From assembly GCA_021797365.1 (NCBI GenBank), contig JAJZZU010000162.1, positions 1-6,289 of the forward strand: a stretch of DNA of 6,289 nt, written 5' to 3'. The translations under genes and the position numbers were made by a program. Positions 1 through 4,772 of this stretch are shown here, piece by piece (the first letter of the stretch is position 1; each line of letters starts with the position of its first letter). This stretch comes from Pseudomonadota bacterium (GTDB taxonomy: Bacteria; Pseudomonadota; Gammaproteobacteria; Acidiferrobacterales; Acidiferrobacteraceae). The notes beneath the pieces were generated by a model. The model did no database searches, was not told the DNA's origin, and saw only the letters and a list, made by a program, of their open reading frames with translations.

Positions 1-480
1 CTTCGCCAGCTCGCGAACGAGGCGTTGGCGCTCGCCGCGATTGATCTTGTCGGCCTTGGAGAGCAGGACCAGGGTGGGGAGGTCGTTGCGGTTGTGGAGC
101 AGGGCGTGATCTTCGGCCTTCAGGCCCTGGCGAATGTCGGCCAGCAGCACCAGACCCTTCAGGCTCCGGCGCCTTTCGAGATAGTCGGCCGTGAGCGTAA
201 GGAAGGTGTGACGCAACGCCTGCGGGATCTTGGCGTAGCCGTAGCCCGGGAGGTCGACCAGGCGATGCCCCGGCGAGAGCGCGAAGACGTTCAGCTGTTG
301 CGTGCGCCCTGGCGTCTTGCTCACGCGCGCGAGACCCGTCTGTCCGGTCAGGGCGTTCAGGGCGCTCGACTTGCCGGCGTTCGAGCGGCCCACGAAAGCC
401 ACCTCCGCGCCGGTGTCCGGGGGGAGGTCGCGTACCCGCGGGGCGCCGAGCAGAAACACCGCATCACGCAGCGTCGGCAT
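1..480 (-). CDS. engB: Ribosome biogenesis GTP-binding protein EngB/YihA (YsxC), C-terminus cut by window edge
   Basis: Small Era/TrmE-type GTPase of the YihA/YsxC family, a cytoplasmic factor known to be needed for assembly of the large ribosomal subunit. The first 160 codons are visible and the reading frame continues past base 1, so roughly the last 40-50 residues are missing. Motifs seen: G1/P-loop GRSNAGKS at residues 31-38, the family-specific TPGRT with the switch I threonine at 56-60, G3 DLPGYGYA at 76-83, a DIRQGLK segment near 115-121, and G4 SKAD at 141-144. Position 141 is Ser where Thr or Asn is more usual in G4. The ATG at 478-480 gives an N-terminus of about the family length before the P-loop (compare E. 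coli YihA). It lies inside the end of rnd, overlapping it by 17 bp, with only a weak ribosome-binding sequence, so translation is probably coupled to rnd. Identification is firm from the motifs. Confidence 0.95.
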   Translation of the reverse strand, partial: MPTLRDAVFLLGAPRVRDLPPDTGAEVAFVGRSNAGKSSALNALTGQTGLARVSKTPGRTQQLNVFALSPGHRLVDLPGYGYAKIPQALRHTFLTLTADYLERRRSLKGLVLLADIRQGLKAEDHALLHNRNDLPTLVLLSKADKINRGERQRLVRELAK

Positions 481-1570
481 GGCGTTCCGCGATCTCGGCG
501 AGCAGGCGCTCGCCCTCCGTCCCGAGGACCTCGGCGCGCCAGCCGCGGGCGAGGTTCCCGGGAGCGGCGCCTTGCGCGACCTCTTTCAGGGTCCGGCGTG
601 AGCCGATGACGCCCCCCTGGATACCCAGGGCCTGGGCGCGCGCGTCGATCAGGGCCGCTAGCGCCTGATACAGGCGCTCCTCGTCGGGATCGAGACGCGC
701 CGCGGGCCAGGGATGGAGCGGCCGGTCCGGGGCCTCCTGGACTACGCTTAACAGGTGATCACCGAGACGTCGGATCTGGCGGTCGTCCAGTCCGCGCCGC
801 TGCGCCAAATCCGCATGGCCCTTCGGCGGCCGGGCGGCAAGATCCCAAAGGACCGCATCCGCCACCACCCACGCGCGCGGGAGATTGGCCTTACGGGCCG
901 CGTCCTCGCGCCACAGGAGCAGGGCCTGGAACAGGGCCTGCGCGGGTACCGACAGGTTCGCGCCCTGGCGATAACGGCGCACCAGCTGTTCGGGCGAGAA
1001 GCGATAGAGCCCGGGGTCGTTCAAGGCCGCGCAATCTTCGACGAGCCACGCGCTGCGCCCCAGGCGCTCGAGTTCCGCGAGCAGTGCGGCACGCAAGGCC
1101 TCGAGATGCCGCACGTCGTCTTGCGCATAGGCGAGTTGGCGATCGCTTAAGGGGCGCGCCGCCCAGTTGGTGCGCGTGGCGTCCTTGGCGAGATCCACCT
1201 TGAGTAATTGCGCTACGAGATTCGCATACCCGATCTGCTCGTCATAACCCACGAGCGCCGCCGCCATCTGGGTGTCGAACAACGGCGCCGGCAGGGCGCC
1301 GGTCTCCTGCAAAAGCAGCTCCAGGTCCTGTCGACCGGCGTGCAAGACCTTGATCCCCGGACCCGCGAGCGCCCGGCCAAGCGGCGCGATGTCGAGAGGC
1401 AGGGGGTCGACGAGCGTAATGGTGTCGGGGGTTGCGACCTGGATCAGGCAGAGCCTCGCGTAGTAGGTGCGCTCGCGCACGAACTCGGTGTCGAGACCCG
1501 TCCAGGGAGCCGCGGTGATGGCGGCGGCCAGTGCGGTGAGGGCCGCGCCGTCTGTCAGAAGTTCGGTCAT
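464..1570 (-). CDS. rnd: Ribonuclease D
   Basis: A 3'-to-5' exoribonuclease of the DEDDy superfamily, which trims the 3' ends of tRNA precursors and other stable RNAs in the cytoplasm using two metal ions. The 368-residue length is close to E. coli RNase D (about 375). The catalytic residues are all visible: Exo I D27 and E29 in GLDTEF, Exo II D82 in HAGRQDLE, and Exo III Y148 and D152 in YAQDDVRHL, with the Y-x3-D spacing of the DEDDy class. The segment LARPLSDRQ-like (ARPLSDRQ, 138-145) is also typical of the family. An HRDC helical domain follows at about 208-285 (LLLWREDAARKANLPRAW), then a second C-terminal helical region. The ATG at 1568-1570 precedes the expected short N-terminal strand. 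It is the first gene of a minus-strand unit with engB and diverges from the membrane-protein gene across a 111-bp gap. Nothing is missing or broken. Confidence 0.96.
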   Translation of the reverse strand: MTELLTDGAALTALAAAITAAPWTGLDTEFVRERTYYARLCLIQVATPDTITLVDPLPLDIAPLGRALAGPGIKVLHAGRQDLELLLQETGALPAPLFDTQMAAALVGYDEQIGYANLVAQLLKVDLAKDATRTNWAARPLSDRQLAYAQDDVRHLEALRAALLAELERLGRSAWLVEDCAALNDPGLYRFSPEQLVRRYRQGANLSVPAQALFQALLLWREDAARKANLPRAWVVADAVLWDLAARPPKGHADLAQRRGLDDRQIRRLGDHLLSVVQEAPDRPLHPWPAARLDPDEERLYQALAALIDARAQALGIQGGVIGSRRTLKEVAQGAAPGNLARGWRAEVLGTEGERLLAEIAERHADAA

Positions 1571-1579
1571 GAGTCGGCC

Positions 1580-1608
1580 AGTGTAGAGGGATGCGGCGTT
1601 TTGTTCCA
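1580..1608 (-). promoter_or_regulatory. Candidate sigma70-type promoter for rnd-engB
   Basis: Reading the minus strand, TACACT (bases 1580-1585) resembles a -10 box, and TGGAAC (1603-1608) lies 17 bp upstream as a weak -35 matching three of six consensus bases. Transcription would begin about 3 nt before the rnd ATG, giving a nearly leaderless message, which fits the absence of a clear Shine-Dalgarno sequence there. This rests on pattern matching only. Confidence 0.3.
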
Positions 1609-1628
1609 GCCGCGAAGCAGTTTATCAT
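1601..1628 (+). promoter_or_regulatory. Weak candidate promoter for the membrane protein-mpl unit
   Basis: TTGTTC at 1601-1606 and TATCAT at 1623-1628 are separated by 16 bp and would place a transcript start near 1635, about 47 nt before the ATG at 1682. The -35 match is poor (three of six). The -35 overlaps the proposed rnd -35 on the other strand, as is common for closely spaced divergent genes. An alternative -10 is CATTAT at 1633-1638. Confidence 0.2.
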
Positions 1629-1681
1629 CCGCCATTATGTCTTCATCCTCGCCCGTATCTCGCTTTCGTGCGTGCCCCTAG

Positions 1682-2182
1682 ATGCGGGCGCTGCTCAAAT
1701 TGTTTCTCGACATCGGGTTTTTGGTGGGCCGCCCGCAGGATCTCCCGGCCTCGCGGGCCTTGCTGGTGCTCGCCGCGGTCTTGGCGCTGGCCACCAACTA
1801 TGCGGTCGACACCGGTTTTTCGCATGATATCCAGCGGCTCGGCTTCGCCGTTGCCCAGACCTCCTTGCTGGGCCTGTGGATTGCGGCCTTCATCGCCATC
1901 CGCCGGTTGTGGGTGCGCTACGCGCAGACCATGACCGCGGTCTACGGCAGCAACGTGCTCATCAATCTCGTCACCTGGCCCCTGTCGTTTGGCCATGGCT
2001 TCGGCGCCCTGGGGTCTGAGATCCTGGCCATTGTCCTGGCAGTGTGGTTCACGGCCATCGTCACCAAGATCCTCTGGCACGCCCTGGAGCTCCCGCTGCC
2101 CTTGAGCGCGCTCATGACCTTGACCGGGATCTTCGTGAGCGGCTGGATCCTTATCACCCTCTTTCCTTTACCCAAAAGCTGA
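1682..2182 (+). CDS. Small integral membrane protein of unknown function, upstream of mpl
   Basis: I do not recognise a named function. The 166-residue product is strongly hydrophobic, with probable membrane helices at about 25-43, 54-73, 108-131 and 141-161, and a weaker hydrophobic stretch at 88-101. There is no signal-peptide cleavage motif. A short amphipathic N-terminus (LLKLFLDIGFL) is followed by GRPQDLPAS at 16-24, which looks like a conserved motif of small proteobacterial membrane proteins I have seen annotated as hypothetical; that is recollection, not a search. The ATG at 1682 is the first codon after an in-frame TAG (1679-1681) and no Shine-Dalgarno is evident. The start is supported because the RPQDLP segment lies close to the N-terminus. 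Its TGA shares the A with the ATG of mpl (2180-2184), so the two genes are almost certainly co-transcribed and translationally coupled. A role near the envelope or in cell-wall turnover is only inferred from that context. Confidence 0.82.
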   Translation: MRALLKLFLDIGFLVGRPQDLPASRALLVLAAVLALATNYAVDTGFSHDIQRLGFAVAQTSLLGLWIAAFIAIRRLWVRYAQTMTAVYGSNVLINLVTWPLSFGHGFGALGSEILAIVLAVWFTAIVTKILWHALELPLPLSALMTLTGIFVSGWILITLFPLPKS

Positions 2183-3537
2183 TGCGTATCCATATTCTCG
2201 GAATCGGTGGGACATTCATGGGGGGGCTTGCGCTGTTGGCGCGGGCCTCGGGGCTTGCAGTGACCGGATCCGATCGCGGGGTCTATCCCCCCATGAGCGA
2301 CCAGTTGCAAGCGAGTGGCATCGCCGTCAGCGAGGGCTATGACGCCCTGCCGACACCGGCCCCGGATCTGGTGGTCATCGGCAATGCCCTCTCGCGCGGC
2401 AATCCGGCGGTGGAGGAGGTCTTGAATGCCGGCATCCCCTACGTCTCGGGCCCCCAGTGGCTGGCCGAGCAGGTCTTGCGCGACCGCTTCGTCATCGCCG
2501 TGGCCGGGACCCATGGCAAGACCACCGTCACGAGCCTGGTCACCTGGATCCTGGAGCAGGCCGGACTCGATCCGGGATTTCTGATCGGCGGCGTTCCGCA
2601 GGACTTCGGGGTATCGGCACGGCTTACGCCGTCGCGCTTCTTCGTGGTCGAGGCCGACGAGTACGATACCGCGTTTTTCGACAAGCGCGCCAAGTTCATC
2701 CACTATCGGCCGCGGGCCGTGATCTTGAATAATCTGGAGTACGATCACGCCGATATCTACCCGGATCTTGCGTCGATCTCCCGGCAATTCCAGTATCTAC
2801 TGCGAATCGTCCCCGGTACCGGTCTGGTCATCGCCAACGGCGCCGACCCCGCCCTTGGCGATGTGATCGCAGCCGGCGTCTGGACCCCGGTCGAGTATTT
2901 CTCGACGGCCGATGGCTGGGAGGCGCGGCTGCTGGCCGCCGACGGCAGCGCCTTTGTGGTGAGCCTGCGGGGGCACGAGATCGGCACCGTGCAGTGGTCG
3001 CTGGTCGGCCGTCACAATGTCGCCAATGCCCTGGCGGCGGTGAGCGCGGCGCGCTTCGCCGGGGTCCCGGCGGACATCGCCTTGCGGGCGCTCGCGACCT
3101 TTCGTGGGGTGAAGAGGCGTCTTGAGGTGTCCGGGAGCGCGCGCGGCGTTACCGTCTATGATGATTTCGCCCATCACCCGACCGCCATACGCGCGACACT
3201 CGAGGCCCTGAAGGCGCGCGTCGCGCCCGCGCGCGTCCTCGCCGTCCTGGAACCGCGTTCGAATACCATGCGCCAGGGGGTGCATCGCGACACCCTCGGC
3301 CCGTCGCTGGCCCTAGCCGACGCGACCTACGTCTTTGCCCCGCCGGATATCGGTTGGGATGTCGAGGCGGCGCTGCGCGGGCTCGGCGAGCGCGCGCGCG
3401 TCTACCATAGCCACGAGGCCCTGATCGCCGATCTCGCTACCGATGCGCGCCCCGGCGACCACATCCTCATCATGAGCAACGGCGGGTTCGCGGGTCTCCA
3501 TCGCCGCCTGCTCGCGGCCCTTGAGGCTAACGCTTGA
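2182..3537 (+). CDS. mpl: UDP-N-acetylmuramate:L-alanyl-gamma-D-glutamyl-meso-diaminopimelate ligase
   Basis: Cytoplasmic Mur-ligase family enzyme of peptidoglycan recycling. It uses ATP to join the salvaged murein tripeptide directly to UDP-MurNAc, bypassing MurC, MurD and MurE. The 451 residues match the usual length (about 450-460). Seen in order: an N-terminal nucleotide-binding domain beginning MRIHILGIGGTFMGGLA, the Mpl version of the Mur start; the ATP P-loop AVAGTHGKTT at 106-115; EADEYDTAFFD at 157-167; NNLEYDHADIY at 183-193; GRHNVANA at 276-283; and the C-terminal ligase domain with YDDFAHHPTA (326-335) and LEPRSNTM (356-363). EADEYDTAFFDKR and LEYDHADI distinguish Mpl from MurC. 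The open frame extends upstream to 2044, but only the ATG at 2182 yields the family N-terminus, and it overlaps the preceding stop by 1 bp. Its 3' end overlaps the convergent cyclic-nucleotide-binding gene by 11 bp, leaving no room for an intergenic terminator. Confidence 0.97.
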   Translation: MRIHILGIGGTFMGGLALLARASGLAVTGSDRGVYPPMSDQLQASGIAVSEGYDALPTPAPDLVVIGNALSRGNPAVEEVLNAGIPYVSGPQWLAEQVLRDRFVIAVAGTHGKTTVTSLVTWILEQAGLDPGFLIGGVPQDFGVSARLTPSRFFVVEADEYDTAFFDKRAKFIHYRPRAVILNNLEYDHADIYPDLASISRQFQYLLRIVPGTGLVIANGADPALGDVIAAGVWTPVEYFSTADGWEARLLAADGSAFVVSLRGHEIGTVQWSLVGRHNVANALAAVSAARFAGVPADIALRALATFRGVKRRLEVSGSARGVTVYDDFAHHPTAIRATLEALKARVAPARVLAVLEPRSNTMRQGVHRDTLGPSLALADATYVFAPPDIGWDVEAALRGLGERARVYHSHEALIADLATDARPGDHILIMSNGGFAGLHRRLLAALEANA

Positions 3538-4021
3538 TGCCGCCCCCGTGGATGTATTGGGAGAAGCCGGCGACGTCGTTACTGACGCGCCGGAATAGAT
3601 GGTCGAGGCTGATCACGGCGTGCTCGAGGAGGTTCACCGCGATATAGGGGTGCTCGACCCGTATGCGCTTGTACTTGGCGCGCGAGAGCAGCAACACGCG
3701 CGTGTCATCGGATTTCGCACGCATGCGCGCCGAACGCGGTTTGCGGTCGAAAAACGACATCTCACCCATGAGCTCGCCCTCGGTCATGCGCCCGACCTCG
3801 CTTTCCTGCCCGCCATCGTCGTAATAGAGGGCCACTTCGCCCTTGACCACGAAGTACAAGGCCTCGCCGACCTCGCCGATATCGGCGATCGTCTCGTTCT
3901 TGCGAAACTGCACGAGCTCGGTATAGTCGAGCAGCGTCTCGACCTCCTTGATGGTCAATGACTCGCACAGATATTGATGCGTCAGAAACTCTGCCAATTC
4001 GACCTTGGACTTGCCTGCCAT
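3527..4021 (-). CDS. Stand-alone cyclic nucleotide-binding domain protein (Crp-like sensor domain without HTH)
   Basis: A 164-residue soluble protein dominated by one cNMP-binding beta-barrel domain, about residues 18-135 (CESLTIKEVETLLDY, then LYFVVKGEVALYY). The phosphate-binding cassette is intact: G86-E87 followed by P95-R96-S97-A98 in GEMSFFDRKPRSA. It retains the Arg that contacts the cyclic phosphate, at the spacing seen in protein kinase A regulatory subunits, so binding of cAMP, cGMP or another cyclic nucleotide is plausible. After the barrel and a C helix (about 125-148) the protein ends at GGGIKR. There is no winged-helix DNA-binding domain, so it is about 50-70 residues shorter than Crp/Fnr regulators and is unlikely to be a direct transcription factor. 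ATG 4021 is preceded by GGGGA (4029-4033, minus strand) at 7 nt. The gene is monocistronic in this view, convergent with mpl (11-bp tail overlap) and divergent from dsbA. Its ligand and partner are unknown. Confidence 0.9.
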   Translation of the reverse strand: MAGKSKVELAEFLTHQYLCESLTIKEVETLLDYTELVQFRKNETIADIGEVGEALYFVVKGEVALYYDDGGQESEVGRMTEGELMGEMSFFDRKPRSARMRAKSDDTRVLLLSRAKYKRIRVEHPYIAVNLLEHAVISLDHLFRRVSNDVAGFSQYIHGGGIKR

Positions 4022-4056
4022 ACCTCGTTCCCCGGTGCTCCGCGCGGCCTGCGCAT

Positions 4057-4085
4057 AGGATAGCCGCTGTCATGGGGGAACACAA
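4057..4085 (-). promoter_or_regulatory. Candidate sigma70-type promoter for the cNMP-binding protein gene
   Basis: On the minus strand TTGTGT (bases 4080-4085) and TATCCT (4057-4062) are separated by exactly 17 bp. They match the -35 and -10 consensus in three and four of six positions. The transcript would start near 4050 with a leader of about 30 nt before the ATG at 4021. The -35 lies about 7 bp from the proposed dsbA -10 on the other strand, so the two promoters would compete or be jointly controlled. No experimental support. Confidence 0.35.
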
Positions 4086-4092
4086 AAACGGC

Positions 4093-4098
4093 TACAAT
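4093..4098 (+). promoter_or_regulatory. Candidate -10 box for dsbA-like gene
   Basis: TACAAT matches the sigma70 -10 consensus in five of six bases and sits in a locally AT-rich patch 37 nt before the dsbA-like start. No good -35 is present at 16-18 bp: the nearest resemblance, CTGTCA at 4067-4072, is 20 bp away. The promoter may therefore need an activator or be weak. The predicted start would be near 4105, leaving a leader of about 30 nt. Confidence 0.35.
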
Positions 4099-4120
4099 GA
4101 GGACGGTATCATCCATTATT

Positions 4121-4126
4121 GAGGAG
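4121..4126 (+). promoter_or_regulatory. Shine-Dalgarno of the dsbA-like gene
   Basis: GAGGAG lies 8 nt before the ATG at 4135 and is the strongest ribosome-binding site in the window. It decides the start and leaves a complete signal peptide in frame. Confidence 0.75.
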
Positions 4127-4134
4127 ATGGCGCA

Positions 4135-4770
4135 ATGAGGAGACAGTTGGCCCTGGTCCTGGGCCTGACCTTGCCTTTGGTGATTTCCACCGCCCAAGCG
4201 AACGTGGTCGAGAGCATGGAGTACGTGCGTGTCAGTCCCGCGCAACCGGTGCCCCCGGGCCCCAAGATCCTCGTGCAGGAGGTGTTCTGGTATGGTTGTC
4301 CGCACTGCTTCCATCTGCAGCCGGTCTTGAACCGCTGGCTCGCGCATAAGCCGGCCGATGTCATTTTCGAGCGCCAGGCGGCGGCCATCAGCCCCTACTG
4401 GCTCCCGCAGGCCCGCGCCTTCTTCACCTTCAAGGACCTTGGTCTCTTGTCGGCCCTGCACGACAAATTCTTTAATGCCATCCATATCCACCATGAGGTC
4501 CTGGACAATGCCGCCACGATCTCCGCATGGGCGGCGCGTCATAGTCATGTAAGCGCGGCACGTTTCAAGGCCGTCTACCGGTCCTTTGCCGTGGGCCTCG
4601 CGGTACGCAAGGCCCGTCAGCAGCAGACCGAGGAGGACATACACTCAGTGCCGACCTTTGTCGTCGACGGGCGTTACCGCACGAATCCGAGCCTGGCCGG
4701 TGGGCGACGCCAGATGCTGCGCGTGGTCGACTACCTTGTCCACAAGGCGCTACGCCGGCAGGGGCACTGA
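4135..4770 (+). CDS. dsbA: Periplasmic thiol:disulfide interchange protein, DsbA family
   Basis: A secreted thioredoxin-fold oxidoreductase of the DsbA family, which introduces disulfides into exported proteins and is normally reoxidised by the membrane protein DsbB. Residues 1-22 form a signal peptide: positively charged MRRQ, a hydrophobic core, and a likely cleavage after AQA at 21-23 or just before. The active site is C55-P56-H57-C58 in FWYGCPHC, the classic DsbA CPHC. The cis-proline loop is SVP-T at 171-174, and is followed by VVDGRYRTN, the usual DsbA ending pattern. A helical insertion domain spans about 75-165. Total length of 211 residues is standard (E. coli DsbA is 208). GAGGAG 8 nt upstream fixes the start. 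The TGA is followed after 2 bp by the GTG of the acetolactate synthase-like gene, so both are probably on one transcript. No DsbB or DsbC partner is visible. Orthology to DsbA rather than a paralogue such as DsbL is likely but not proved. Confidence 0.92.
   Translation: MRRQLALVLGLTLPLVISTAQANVVESMEYVRVSPAQPVPPGPKILVQEVFWYGCPHCFHLQPVLNRWLAHKPADVIFERQAAAISPYWLPQARAFFTFKDLGLLSALHDKFFNAIHIHHEVLDNAATISAWAARHSHVSAARFKAVYRSFAVGLAVRKARQQQTEEDIHSVPTFVVDGRYRTNPSLAGGRRQMLRVVDYLVHKALRRQGH
4760..4764 (+). promoter_or_regulatory. Ribosome-binding site supporting a GTG start of the acetolactate synthase-like gene
   Basis: AGGGG at the end of the dsbA-like gene lies 8 nt upstream of GTG 4773. It supports that non-ATG start over the first in-frame ATG at 4863, which would remove the N-terminal GIPGEEN segment of the conserved domain. 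Confidence 0.5.
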
Positions 4771-4772
4771 TC

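Noticed and set aside
1592..1614. Hairpin GCGGC/GCCGC in the rnd upstream gap
   Set aside because: A 5-bp stem with an 11-nt loop and no U-tract; expected by chance in GC-rich DNA.
2044..2181. A 46-residue N-terminal extension of mpl
   Set aside because: It would run inside the membrane-protein gene in another frame and precede the canonical MRIHILGIGG start of Mpl.
1942..2787. Minus-strand open frame of 281 codons spanning the membrane gene and the first half of mpl
   Set aside because: It lies opposite two well-supported genes including the mpl P-loop; no start context or family resemblance.
3385..3402. Alternating GC tract (GCGCGCGCG) in mpl
   Set aside because: Explained by Arg/Ala codons in GC-rich coding sequence; no sign of a functional repeat.
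4068..4084. Possible Crp-type operator (TGTCA...ACACA) upstream of dsbA
   Set aside because: The half-sites match the TGTGA-N6-TCACA consensus poorly and the spacing is off; not enough to call.
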